DNA of 64,000 nucleotides from Micromonospora humi (GTDB lineage: Bacteria > Actinomycetota > Actinomycetes > Mycobacteriales > Micromonosporaceae): assembly GCF_900090105.1 (NCBI RefSeq), contig NZ_FMDM01000008.1, forward strand, positions 124,001 through 188,000, given 5' to 3'. The notes under the pieces are model-generated. The model was not told the origin of the DNA. It did not search any database and worked only from the letters and a program-made list of their open reading frames with translations. The translations under genes were made by a program, and so were the position numbers. Below, piece after piece: positions 52,311 through 60,813 of this stretch (position 1 is its first letter; each line of letters begins with the position of its first letter).

Positions 52311-52339
52311 GCAAATCCTATCCGTTCGATAGGATTTGC
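52311..52339. promoter_or_regulatory. perfect 12-5-12 palindrome upstream of encapsulin operon
   Basis: GCAAATCCTATC and GATAGGATTTGC are perfect complements around a CGTTC centre. The element is AT-rich against a GC-rich background. It lies 25 nt upstream of the GTG of the DegT gene, in the right place for a repressor operator (TetR/GntR-type symmetry) or a 5'-leader hairpin. No regulator is encoded in the operon. Confidence 0.6.
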
Positions 52340-52643
52340 CGAGCGCGCGCCGGGCACGATTGCCCGGCGGAATCTCGCGGTCCCGGCGCGATCCCGTCGA
52401 GGGGTGGGAAAAGCCACCAGATCCGACATTGGCGTGGGGTGGATCCAGTGACCATCATGATTGCCCTCATGGTCGCCACCGTCAACATGCGATCGGGAAT
52501 ACGTAGAACAGTTGCTGACAGTGACAGTGGACAATAGGGAATAGTCCCTCGTGGTGCGTGTCGCCAGGTCTTCGCGGTGCTGACCGGCCGTGCCGTCTCC
52601 ATCCCGGCCGGGCCTTCGCGCCCGGTCACCCGCTCGTGCCCGG

Positions 52644-52711
52644 TCTGCTCGTGCCGGCGGTCTGTTCGTGCCGGCGGTCTGTTCGTGCCGGCGGTCTGTT
52701 CGTGCCGGCGG
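52644..52711. repeat. four tandem 17-bp repeats
   Basis: Four head-to-tail copies of TCTGTTCGTGCCGGCGG; the first copy has C in place of one T. A partial, diverged copy precedes it. The array is non-coding and may vary in copy number between strains. It is not CRISPR-like because there are no spacers. Confidence 0.85.
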
Positions 52712-52808
52712 GTTTGCCCGAGCAGGCCGCCCCGCTCTCCTCGCCTCCTCGCGGCGATGTCAGCGGCTCGTCACTCCGTGTGAGAGGCGGGCCGCCTCCG
52801 CGTCCCCT

Positions 52809-52899
52809 CGCTCCGCCGCCTTTGCTCTGCAGCCACGGACGCATCAATCACGGAGGGCTGCTGCTGCGCGGATGGCTGCAGAGCAAAGGCGGTGGAGCG
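52809..52899. repeat. long inverted repeat, 27-nt arms
   Basis: Two 27-nt arms (52809-52835 and 52873-52899) pair with one mismatch around a 37-nt loop. The arm contains TTTGCTCTGCAGCC. A transcript would fold into a very stable hairpin. It may be a REP/MITE-like element, a structured RNA or a terminator; it lies about 230 nt past the end of the kinase-like gene on the minus strand. Confidence 0.75.
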
Positions 52900-53127
52900 G
52901 GGTGCCCGGCTGTCGCGAAAACCTCACGTAACCCCTGCTCAAGCGATCAGGCGCCGTGCGGACGCCTTTCTGGGGCAGATGGCCCGTCGTTACCCGGAGT
53001 CACCGGCGGAGCAGCGCACCGTTCGTCACCGACCGTCACCGATCGTGGCCGCCCGCGGGCCCGCGGGCCCGCGAGCCAGCCGTCGCCGGCCCGAGCACGC
53101 GGGACGGGTACCAGGGGCAAACGGCGG

Positions 53128-53865
53128 TCAGGTCGTCTCGCGCCAGGCCTCGACCAGGTCGGGCACGCACGCGTACCGCGCAGCCGGGTCGGCCCGGGTG
53201 GCCCGCTCCACGACCGCTGCGGCGCGCTCGTCGCCCCGCCAGCCCGACGGCGCGTCGAGCAGGTGGTGCAGGGTGCGGCCCAACGCGTGCACGGTGGTGC
53301 GCTCGTCGATCACCGCGCCCCGGGTCAACTCCTCGGGTGAGAGATAACGGCGGGATCCGGGCAGCCGCTCGGAGTCCAGGACGAACGCTCCCGGCCGATA
53401 CTCGTCCAGGTCGATCAGCCGCATCCGGCGGGCGTCGAAGTCGTAGAGGAAACACCCGTCGTACAGGTCGATCGCGACGTAGCCGGCGGCGCTGACGGCG
53501 AGGTGGGCGTCGAGGATCACCGCCAGGGCCGCCCGCACCTCGGCGACCGGGAGGCGCTGGAAGCGGGCCAGGCCGGACCGGTCCGACCCGCGCACGGTGG
53601 CGTGGTTGAGCACGGTCCCCTCGCACCACGGATACACCAGGGTGGGACCGTCGGTGCCGTCGCGCACCAGTTCCGGCCGGACGACCGCCGGGTGCCGGAC
53701 GGCTGCGTGCAGGCCGAGGGCCCGGGTCAGGGAGGCCTGCGCCCGCGGGGTCCGGGCCCGCTTGACGAACCAGCGCCGGCCCGCCGCCCGCACGCCGTAG
53801 GAGAGACAACCGGAGTCCTGGTCGCCGAAGACCACGAACGCGTCGGTCGGATCCAGTTCGAACAC
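53128..53865 (-). CDS. protein-kinase-fold protein
   Basis: A 245-residue soluble protein with a protein-kinase-like layout. An N-terminal lobe has RRWFVKRAR (candidate beta-3 Lys) and PTLVYPWCEGTVLN as the hinge. A catalytic loop GYVAIDLYDGCFLY has Asp in place of the HRD triad, LIDLDEYRPG is the DFG-like strand, and SRRYLSPEELTRG is the activation segment. The short size suggests a minimal kinase of the Rio/aminoglycoside or Hanks type. GTG at 53865 is chosen; the frame extends upstream without similarity. Function unknown. Confidence 0.78.
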   Translation of the reverse strand: MFELDPTDAFVVFGDQDSGCLSYGVRAAGRRWFVKRARTPRAQASLTRALGLHAAVRHPAVVRPELVRDGTDGPTLVYPWCEGTVLNHATVRGSDRSGLARFQRLPVAEVRAALAVILDAHLAVSAAGYVAIDLYDGCFLYDFDARRMRLIDLDEYRPGAFVLDSERLPGSRRYLSPEELTRGAVIDERTTVHALGRTLHHLLDAPSGWRGDERAAAVVERATRADPAARYACVPDLVEAWRETT

Positions 53866-53944
53866 CCGCCGAGGGTAGCGCCGGGCGTCCCGGTCGTGGC
53901 CGCCGTCGGCATGCGACGACACCGGACCGGGTAGCTCTCCCGGC

Positions 53945-54379
53945 ATGTCCGTAAGCGCACGGCAGCGGGACCTCTTCGTCGCGACGCTCAGCTCGGCGGC
54001 GGTGGTCGTGGGTGTGGTGTGGCTCGTCACGCGACCCCTCGCGTGGTTCTCCGTCCTCTGGGTGGCGGTGGCGGCCACGGTCGTCGGGACGAGCCTGCGT
54101 CGAGGTCTCGCCCCGACCACCGGCGACCGGCGCCCGACGAGGCCGCGACCCGCCCGGCGGGCGCCGCGGGTGATGGCCGTCGTCTCGGCCCTGTTCGCCG
54201 CGGTCCTGCTGGCCGTGTTCCTGCCCCGGTTCGCCCGGGACGGCCAGCCACCGGCGCTGCTCGCGCTCTGGGCGCTGTTCGCTGTCGCGATCGCGGGATT
54301 CAACCTCTGGACGGCGTTCCGGGGCCCGGCGCAGGCGCACGACGAACGGGTCACTCCGGCGGCGCCACCACCTCGATGA
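53945..54379 (+). CDS. membrane protein with four helices
   Basis: A 144-residue protein with about four predicted transmembrane helices (LFVATLSSAAVVVGVVWLVT, FSVLWVAVAATVVGTSL, VMAVVSALFAAVLLAVFLP and ALLALWALFAVAIAGFNLW) and an Arg/Pro-rich cytoplasmic loop between the second and third. No family recognised. Its 3' end overlaps the convergent nitroreductase gene by 29 nt. Confidence 0.65.
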   Translation: MSVSARQRDLFVATLSSAAVVVGVVWLVTRPLAWFSVLWVAVAATVVGTSLRRGLAPTTGDRRPTRPRPARRAPRVMAVVSALFAAVLLAVFLPRFARDGQPPALLALWALFAVAIAGFNLWTAFRGPAQAHDERVTPAAPPPR

Positions 54380-55355
54380 CCTCGGCGGGCGCCCGGCGTG
54401 GGGCCGGCGGCAGGTCCGCGTCCGGGCCCCAGCCGACCCGCACCACCAGGTAGGGGTCGCCGATGCCGGCGAGCAGGTCGCGCATCATCCGGCGCGGCCA
54501 GGCCAGCTCTATCGCGTCGCTGAGCGGAGCGGCGGCCAATCCCTCGGCGGTCGCGGTGAGCAGCAGCGCCGACAGCGCCTCGCCGCCGCGCAACCACGCT
54601 TCCGGCTCGTCGCGGTCGCCGAACAGGATCAGGTACGCCGCACCGCGGTCGAAGTCCGCGCCGGCGGTCAGCCCGGCCGCCCTGCCGAGGGCGTGATCGC
54701 GCAGCGGGACGCGCCGCGGTGCGGGCCGGACCGCGGTGGTCGTGGGCACGCCGTCGCCGCTGCCCGCCGGGCGGTTGGTCCACCGGTGCAGTTCCTCCCG
54801 GTACGCCGGGTCGGCCAGCTCCGCGTCGGCGGCGCGGCCGGTGGACACGGCCAGCATCGGCATCTGGTCCGGGCGGACCACGTGCAGGTGCGCACCCTGC
54901 GCCTCGACGGCGTCGGTGAGCCGCGTCAGGACCGACTCGGGCACCGGACGGTCGCCGTACGCGCGCCGGTCGGTGCGGCGGCGCGGGATCGCGTCGACGA
55001 GCCGGAGCGCCGGTACGTCCAACACGGTCGGGCCGGTGACGCGCAGCCGGGCGAGCAGCGTCGGGTCGGCCGGGTCGGGCAACCGCTCGACGGCGACCGC
55101 CCAGCCGACGGCGGCGAGCGACACCCGGGCGTGGTGCAGGGCCGCGCCGCAGCTCAGGGTGAGCAGCCGGCCGTCCGGGTCGGTGTGGGCGAGCTGCCGG
55201 CCGGGGTCGGCGCGCAGCTCCAGCGTGTCCGCGTCGATCCGCCAGCGCCAGGGCTGGGTGTTGAACACCGAGGGGGCGTGCAGGGACTGTCGGGCCGCCG
55301 CCTCCAGCACCCGTACCGTCGGGTCCTGCTGCGTGCGGGTCGCGGACCGGTCCAT
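54351..55355 (-). CDS. nitroreductase-family (Acg-like) protein
   Basis: A 334-residue protein with the APSVFNTQPWRWRID motif of the Acg/nitroreductase group. The C-terminal half has ALLLTATAEGLAAAPLSDAIEL and YLVVRVGWG, the segments that complete the FMN pocket. Mycobacterial Acg-type proteins are linked to the dormancy regulon and may sequester flavin without turnover. ATG at 55355 follows GAGGAGG. It is convergent with the membrane protein and has no operon partner. Confidence 0.85.
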   Translation of the reverse strand: MDRSATRTQQDPTVRVLEAAARQSLHAPSVFNTQPWRWRIDADTLELRADPGRQLAHTDPDGRLLTLSCGAALHHARVSLAAVGWAVAVERLPDPADPTLLARLRVTGPTVLDVPALRLVDAIPRRRTDRRAYGDRPVPESVLTRLTDAVEAQGAHLHVVRPDQMPMLAVSTGRAADAELADPAYREELHRWTNRPAGSGDGVPTTTAVRPAPRRVPLRDHALGRAAGLTAGADFDRGAAYLILFGDRDEPEAWLRGGEALSALLLTATAEGLAAAPLSDAIELAWPRRMMRDLLAGIGDPYLVVRVGWGPDADLPPAPRRAPAEVIEVVAPPE

Positions 55356-55488
55356 GGCGGCGCCTCCTCGTTGCTCGTCCCCTTCCGAGGCTGCCCGCCG
55401 CCGGGGCCCAGGGGCAGGGCCGGAGGTCCCGAGCCCACCGAGCCCGGCGACCCGGGTGGGTGAAAAAGGCCCCTCCTCTACCGGAGCG

Positions 55489-56718
55489 TCAAGCGGGGGC
55501 CCCTCCTTGCTCGGGTGGAACGGCGAGGGCGATGGTGAGGTCCAGCACCGTGGCGGGGTCGTGGAGGCGGTCGCCGAACAGCTCCCGCAGCTTGCCCATC
55601 CGGTAGCGGACGGTCTGCGGGTGCACGAACAGGTCGGCCGCCACGTCGTCCCGGCGGCCCTGGTGCAGCAGCCAGGACCGCAGCGTCTCGGCGAGTCGGT
55701 GCGCGGTGGCCGGCGGCAGGGCGGCGAGCGGCGCGAGGGCCTGGGTCCGCAGGTCGGCCAGTGCCTCCGGGTCCATGCTGAGCAGCAGCGCGGCGAGGTG
55801 ACGCTCGGTGTCGACCGGCCCGGCGTCCGGTTCGCCGAGTCCGAGCGTGAGGGCCCGGGTGGCCCGCTGGTAGGACGCGGCGACCCGGTGCCAGGGGCGG
55901 GCCGGTCCGAGCACCGCCCGGTGCCCGTGCAGCAGCCGGACCAGCTGACGGCGCCGGCCGCCGTGCGCGTCCGGCACCAGCAGCACCGCCAGCTCCTCGG
56001 CCGGGCGCATGCCGGGCAGGTCCTCGCCGCTCTCCAGCGTCTGCGGGCCGAGCAGGGCGAGCACCGCGCGCAGGTGGCGGCGGGGCAGCAGCACCACGGT
56101 CAGCGTCTGCGGCGGCGGCCAGTCGGCCCGCTCGGCGCTGCGCCGCAGCGATTCCTCCGGCTCGCCGGCGAGCAACTGCCGGGTGAGCCGTTCCACATCC
56201 CGGCGGCGTACCCGGCCGGCGCTCGCCAGCTCGTCGGCGTGCCCGGCCACGCTGGCCGCGGACAGCTCGTCGATGTACGCGAACATCAGCTCGGCGAACT
56301 CGGCCACCGTCTCGGCGGCCAGGCCGCTGCGCACCGTGATGGTGGAGACCTCCCGCCAGGCCACCCGGGCGCCCACCCGGTACGCGGCCAGCAGCGCGTC
56401 CATGCTCCGCCCGGAGCGGGCCTCGCCGCTGCCCAGCGCGTACGCGGCCTCCAGCGCGGGGGCCAGGGGAGTGCTCGGGTCGAACGCCTGGGTACCCTCG
56501 ATGAGCTGGAGGAACGTGCCCAGCGCGATGCGTACCGCGTTCTCGATCTTCGCGCGCATGGTGCCGGTGAGCGTGCCGGAGTAGTCCGGCACCTCGGCGG
56601 TGATCGCGGTGACCGTGCGCTCGGCGACCATCGGCAGGCGGCCGCGCAGCATCGCCGCCACCTCGGCGTCGAGATCGAGATGGGCGGCACGCTGCCCGGT
56701 CCCGGCCTCCTGCGACAT
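55489..56718 (-). CDS. PucR-family transcriptional regulator of desaturase module
   Basis: A 409-residue regulator with a long N-terminal helical sensory region, a GGDEF-like CdaR-type middle, and a C-terminal PucR helix-turn-helix (DDVAADLFVHPQTVRYRMGK). ATG at 56718 is favoured by GAAGGGAA; the frame begins 6 codons upstream. It is divergent from the ferredoxin-reductase/desaturase pair across 83 nt. Comparable PucR-like regulators flank desaturase genes in actinobacteria, so it probably controls that pair. Confidence 0.85.
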   Translation of the reverse strand: MSQEAGTGQRAAHLDLDAEVAAMLRGRLPMVAERTVTAITAEVPDYSGTLTGTMRAKIENAVRIALGTFLQLIEGTQAFDPSTPLAPALEAAYALGSGEARSGRSMDALLAAYRVGARVAWREVSTITVRSGLAAETVAEFAELMFAYIDELSAASVAGHADELASAGRVRRRDVERLTRQLLAGEPEESLRRSAERADWPPPQTLTVVLLPRRHLRAVLALLGPQTLESGEDLPGMRPAEELAVLLVPDAHGGRRRQLVRLLHGHRAVLGPARPWHRVAASYQRATRALTLGLGEPDAGPVDTERHLAALLLSMDPEALADLRTQALAPLAALPPATAHRLAETLRSWLLHQGRRDDVAADLFVHPQTVRYRMGKLRELFGDRLHDPATVLDLTIALAVPPEQGGAPA

Positions 56719-56801
56719 GTTGTTCCCTTCGAACAAAAACCTGTGGCCGTTTCACCTTTGTCGGTCAAGATGTTATGCGATTACGCAGCCACGCTGGTCA
56801 T

Positions 56802-57893
56802 ATGACCACAACTGCGCCCCGCCGCTCCCAGAAGGTCTCCTTCCGGGACAGGCTGCTGCGGCTGGCCGGCACGGTCACCACCCCCCTGCTGCCGGGCGAC
56901 TATCTCGACCTGGTCGCGCCGCTGCGGGCGGGCGCGCCCCTGCGGGGCCGGATCGTCGCCGTCCGCCCGGAGACCCGGGACGCGGCGACGCTGGTGATCC
57001 AACCGGGGCGCGGCTGGCAGGGTCACCTGCCGGGGCAGTACGTGCGCCTGGGGGTGGACGTCGACGGGGTGCGCCAGTGGCGCGCGTACTCGCTCACCTC
57101 GCCGCCGGGCGCGGCGGACGGCCGGATCGCCGTGACCGTGAAGGCGATCCCGGACGGCAAGGTCAGCAACCACCTGGTCCGCCGGATCCGACCCGGCACG
57201 ATCGTCCAGCTCGACCAGGCGCAGGGCGAGTTCGTGCTGCCCACGGCCACCCCCGAGCGGGTCCTCTTCCTGACCGCCGGCAGCGGCATCACCCCGGTCA
57301 TGGGGATGCTGCGCGCCGGGCTCACCGAACGCGCCGACGTGGTGCTCGTGCACTCGGCGCCGACCCGCGACGACGTCATCTTCGGCGCGGAGCTGAGGGC
57401 GCTCGCCGAACGCGGCGCGGTACGCCTGGTCGAGCGGCACACCGACACCTCCGGCCTGCTCGACGTGACCGAGCTGGACGAACTCGTACCCGACCATGCG
57501 CAGCGGCACACCTGGGCGTGCGGGCCGCTCGGCCTGCTCGACGCCGCCGAGGCGCACTGGGCGGCCCGGGGCGCGGTCGATCTGCTGCACACCGAGCGGT
57601 TCCGTCCTACGGTGATTACGCCGGGCGACGGCGGCACGGTGACCTTCACCGGGGCGGGGGTGACCGTCGAGGCCGACGGCGCCACCACCCTGCTCGACGC
57701 GGGGGAGAACGCGGGGGTGCTCATGCCCTCGGGCTGCCGGATGGGGATCTGTTACGGCTGCGTCGTGCCGCTGCGCCAGGGCGCGGTACGCGACCTGCGC
57801 AACGGCGACGTGACCACGGCCGTGCCGGGTGACGGCGTGCGGATCCAGACCTGTATCTCGGCGGCCGCCGGTACCTGCGACATCGAACTCTGA
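56802..57893 (+). CDS. ferredoxin reductase with C-terminal 2Fe-2S domain
   Basis: A 363-residue electron-transfer protein. An FAD-binding domain (QWRAYSLTSPP) and an NAD(P)-binding domain (FLTAGSGITPVMGML) are followed by a plant-type [2Fe-2S] domain with C312, C317, C320 and C351. It should pass electrons from NAD(P)H to the fatty-acid desaturase encoded 12 nt downstream, as for mycobacterial Rv3230c with DesA3. ATG at 56802. Confidence 0.92.
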   Translation: MTTTAPRRSQKVSFRDRLLRLAGTVTTPLLPGDYLDLVAPLRAGAPLRGRIVAVRPETRDAATLVIQPGRGWQGHLPGQYVRLGVDVDGVRQWRAYSLTSPPGAADGRIAVTVKAIPDGKVSNHLVRRIRPGTIVQLDQAQGEFVLPTATPERVLFLTAGSGITPVMGMLRAGLTERADVVLVHSAPTRDDVIFGAELRALAERGAVRLVERHTDTSGLLDVTELDELVPDHAQRHTWACGPLGLLDAAEAHWAARGAVDLLHTERFRPTVITPGDGGTVTFTGAGVTVEADGATTLLDAGENAGVLMPSGCRMGICYGCVVPLRQGAVRDLRNGDVTTAVPGDGVRIQTCISAAAGTCDIEL

Positions 57894-57905
57894 GGAGCCA
57901 CCGAC

Positions 57906-59045
57906 GTGACCGTGATCCAGAAGAAGGCCGACAACCCGATCGCCCACCTGAGCGCCGAGGACATCGAGATCATCGGCAAGGAGCTGGACGCGATCCGGGA
58001 CCGGGTGATCGCCGACCGGGGGGAGCGGGACGCCCGCTACATCCGCAAGGTGATCAAGACCCAGCGGACGCTGGAGATCAGTAGCCGCGCGGTGCTGCTG
58101 TTCTCGCTGTTCCCGCCGGCCTGGATCGTCGGCACGGCCGGTCTCACCGTCGCCAAGATCCTCGACAACATGGAGATCGGGCACAACGTCCTGCACGGCC
58201 AGTGGGACTGGATGCGTGATCCGAAGATCCACTCCACGACCTGGGACTGGGACCACGTCTCCCCGGCCGACCAGTGGAAGCAGTCGCACAACGAGTTGCA
58301 CCACCGCTACACCAACGTGGTCGGCAAGGACAACGACCTCGGGTACGGCATCATGCGCGTCGACGAGGACCAGCCGTGGCACCCGATGCACCTGGGCCAG
58401 CCGGTGTGGAACCTGCTCAACGCCGCCTTCTTCGAGTACGGCATCGCCGCGTACGACATGGAGTTGGGCGACCACCTCAAGCAGAAGCGGCTCAAGGACC
58501 CGAAGTTCCGGGCCAAGGCGAAGGCGGTCGGCCGCAAGATCCGCAAGCAGGTGCTCAAGGACTACGTGGTCCACCCGCTGCTCTCCGGTCCCTCGTTCCT
58601 GTCCACGCTCGCCGCCACGTTCACCGCCAACCTGATCCGCAACGTGTGGAGCCACTCGGTGATCATGTGCGGGCACTTCCCGAGCGGCGTGGAGACGTTC
58701 GAGAAGACCTCCATCGAGGGCGAGACGCGCGGCGAGTGGTACCTGCGGCAGATGCTCGGCTCGGCCAACATCAGCGGCCCCCGCCTGCTGCACATCATGA
58801 CCGGGAACCTGTCCTTCCAGATCGAGCACCACCTCTTCCCCGACCTGCCGAGCAACCGCTACCAGGAGATCGCCCCGCAGGTCCGGGCGCTGTTCGACAG
58901 GTACGGGCTGCGCTACACCACCGGCCCGCTGCCCAAGCAGGTCGCCTCCGCCTGGTGGAAGGTCATCCGCCTGTCGCTGCCCAACCGCCGCGACCGTCGG
59001 CAGCCCGTCGCGCCGGGCCCGCTGGTCCCCTCCGGCGCCGCCTGA
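57906..59045 (+). CDS. membrane fatty-acid (stearoyl-CoA delta-9-type) desaturase
   Basis: A 379-residue di-iron desaturase with the three histidine boxes HNVLH (93-97), HNELHH (128-133) and QIEHH (305-309). Hydrophobic stretches, including SLFPPAWIVGTAGLTVAKIL, anchor it in the membrane. It introduces a double bond in acyl-CoA or lipid acyl chains, using electrons from the reductase encoded upstream. GTG at 57906. Confidence 0.93.
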   Translation: MTVIQKKADNPIAHLSAEDIEIIGKELDAIRDRVIADRGERDARYIRKVIKTQRTLEISSRAVLLFSLFPPAWIVGTAGLTVAKILDNMEIGHNVLHGQWDWMRDPKIHSTTWDWDHVSPADQWKQSHNELHHRYTNVVGKDNDLGYGIMRVDEDQPWHPMHLGQPVWNLLNAAFFEYGIAAYDMELGDHLKQKRLKDPKFRAKAKAVGRKIRKQVLKDYVVHPLLSGPSFLSTLAATFTANLIRNVWSHSVIMCGHFPSGVETFEKTSIEGETRGEWYLRQMLGSANISGPRLLHIMTGNLSFQIEHHLFPDLPSNRYQEIAPQVRALFDRYGLRYTTGPLPKQVASAWWKVIRLSLPNRRDRRQPVAPGPLVPSGAA

Positions 59046-59152
59046 CCGGCATGTGCACGGCTGGTGAACTTCCCCCCACCGGCGTTCGCACATTCGATGT
59101 CCTCGCAGCTCAGGCCGCATTTCGCGGCCCTCGGGCGGGTCCCGTGTCCCCG

Positions 59153-59158
59153 TACACT
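59153..59158 (+). promoter_or_regulatory. -10 box of leaderless glycosyltransferase transcript
   Basis: TACACT ends 7 nt before the ATG at 59166 with no Shine-Dalgarno sequence between them, indicating a leaderless mRNA. Confidence 0.55.
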
Positions 59159-59165
59159 CGCGCCC

Positions 59166-60797
59166 ATGCCGAAGCAGCGGGACGCCGCGCCGCCGCCGGG
59201 CGCCGGCCGGCGGGTGGTGATGCTCGTCGACAACGCGGTCGAGGGTGACTCACGGGTGCAGAAGGCCGCCCGGTCCGCCGCCGACGCCGGCTGGCACGTC
59301 ACCCTGCTCGGCTGCGCCCGCGTCGACGCCGAGCGCCGCTGGCAGCTCGGCGACGCCGAGGTACGCGTGCTGCCGCTGGACGCGCCCCGCCTCCTCCCCA
59401 CCGACGCGAGCGATCCACGCGGCGAGGCCGGCGCGACCGGTTCCCCCGCCGGCCCACGCGGCTCGGGCCTGCGGGGCCGGCTGGTGGCGCGTGGCGGGCT
59501 GCCGTTGCGGGTGGCCCGGCTGGCCCGCCGACCGTTGGAGCACGCCCAGGTCCGCTACTGGCGGGCCCGGCTCGGCGACCGGGCCTGGCGCCGGCTGGAG
59601 CCGGGACTGTGGGACTACGAACGTGTCGCCGGCCCGGTCGTCGACGAGTTGCGCCCCGACCTGGTCCACGCGCACGACTTCCGGATGCTCGGCGTGGCCG
59701 CCCGCGCGGTCGACCGCGCCCGCGCCCGGGGACGCGTCGTGAAGCTGGTCTGGGACGCGCACGAGTGGCTTCCGGGTGCCCGACCCCGTCGCGACAACGC
59801 CCGCTGGCTGCCCGCGCACCTGGGCTACGTCCGCGAGTACGTCGGCCACGCCGACGCGGTCGTCACCGTCTCCGACACGCTCGCCGACCTGTTGGTCCGC
59901 GACCACGACCTGCCGGAGCGCCCCACCGTCGTGCTCAACGCCCCGATCGCCGAGCCCGAGCGCTCCTCCGCCGTGCCCGCCGCCGCGGAGCGTGCCGCCG
60001 CCGTGCCTGCCGCCGCCGTGCCTGCCGCCGCCGTGCCTGCCGCCGCCGTGCCTGCCGCCGCCGTGCCTGCCGCCGCCGTGCCTGCCGCCGCCGTGTCGGT
60101 CGCTGCGGGACCCGTCGCTGAAGCCGCGTCCGTTGGCGCCCCGGCGCCCACCGGGCGGACCGTGCCGGCCGCCGTTACCGTTCGGGCGGCCGGCGAGTCG
60201 CCTGACCTGCGGACCGGCTGCGGTGTGGCCGCCGACACCCCGCTGCTGGTCTACAGCGGGGCGATGGCCGAACAGCGTGGCGTGGACACCGTGGTCGAGG
60301 CGCTGCCCCGGCTGCCCGGCGTACACCTTGCCCTGGTCGTCGCCGACCCGGCCGCCGCCTACGTCCGACAGGTCGTCGCCCGCGCCGCCCGCCACGGCGT
60401 CGCCGCGCGGGTGCACGTGCTGCCGTACGTGCCGCACCGGCAGCTCGTCGCGTTCCTCGCCACCGCCGACGTCGGGCTCATCCCGCTGCACCACTGGCCC
60501 AACCACGAGATCGCGTTGATCACCAAGTTCTTCGAGTACGCGCACGCGCGGCTGCCGATCGTGGTCAGCGACGTCCGCACCATGGCCGACACGGTCCGGG
60601 CCACCGGCCAGGGTGAGGTCTTCCGCGCCCGGGACGCCGCCGACCTGGCCCGCGCAATCCGGGCGGTGCTCGCCGACCCGGCCCGCTACCGCACCGTCTA
60701 CGACGGCCCGAACTCCCCGCTGCCCACCTGGACCTGGGAGTCCCAGGCCGACCGCCTGAACGCCCTCTACCACCACCTGCTCACCCGCACCCCCTGA
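59166..60797 (+). CDS. GT-B glycosyltransferase (family 4-like) with repeat linker
   Basis: A 543-residue glycosyltransferase. The N-terminal Rossmann-like domain has VVMLVDNAVEGDSRVQKAA and a HAHDFRMLG segment. The C-terminal domain has LLVYSGAMAEQRGVD, the nucleotide-sugar site and FEYAHARLPIVVSD. These fit a retaining GT-B enzyme that moves a sugar from a nucleotide donor, probably for cell-surface polymers. The linker between the two halves (about residues 255-345) is low-complexity and holds a perfect 15-bp DNA repeat coding AAAVP (see 60001-60090). A TACACT box just before the ATG suggests a leaderless transcript. Confidence 0.9.
   Translation: MPKQRDAAPPPGAGRRVVMLVDNAVEGDSRVQKAARSAADAGWHVTLLGCARVDAERRWQLGDAEVRVLPLDAPRLLPTDASDPRGEAGATGSPAGPRGSGLRGRLVARGGLPLRVARLARRPLEHAQVRYWRARLGDRAWRRLEPGLWDYERVAGPVVDELRPDLVHAHDFRMLGVAARAVDRARARGRVVKLVWDAHEWLPGARPRRDNARWLPAHLGYVREYVGHADAVVTVSDTLADLLVRDHDLPERPTVVLNAPIAEPERSSAVPAAAERAAAVPAAAVPAAAVPAAAVPAAAVPAAAVPAAAVSVAAGPVAEAASVGAPAPTGRTVPAAVTVRAAGESPDLRTGCGVAADTPLLVYSGAMAEQRGVDTVVEALPRLPGVHLALVVADPAAAYVRQVVARAARHGVAARVHVLPYVPHRQLVAFLATADVGLIPLHHWPNHEIALITKFFEYAHARLPIVVSDVRTMADTVRATGQGEVFRARDAADLARAIRAVLADPARYRTVYDGPNSPLPTWTWESQADRLNALYHHLLTRTP
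60001..60090 (+). repeat. 15-bp tandem repeat (six copies) in glycosyltransferase linker
   Basis: Six identical copies of CCGTGCCTGCCGCCG in frame, encoding an AAAVP pentapeptide repeat, with one partial copy after. Identity at the DNA level suggests recent slippage, so copy number probably differs between strains. Loss or gain of a unit would keep the reading frame. Confidence 0.9.
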
Positions 60798-60813
60798 GCC
60801 ACCACCCCCCCCG

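Larger units (their letters stand above)
52286..53127. other. repeat-rich non-coding region upstream of the encapsulin operon
   Basis: This stretch of 842 nt contains no credible gene. It holds the palindrome at 52311-52339, an AT-richer segment from about 52430 to 52540 that probably contains the operon promoter on the minus strand, four 17-bp tandem repeats (52644-52711), and a long inverted repeat (52809-52899). A GC-only repetitive stretch of CCCGCGG type lies near 53050-53075, before the end of the kinase-like gene. Confidence 0.7.

Noticed and set aside
52318..52629. 103-codon minus-strand ORF upstream of the DegT gene
   Set aside because: It lacks similarity and a ribosome-binding site, and crosses the palindrome and promoter region; treated as non-coding.
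52644..52711. CRISPR array
   Set aside because: The repeats are directly adjacent with no spacers and there are no cas genes in the window.
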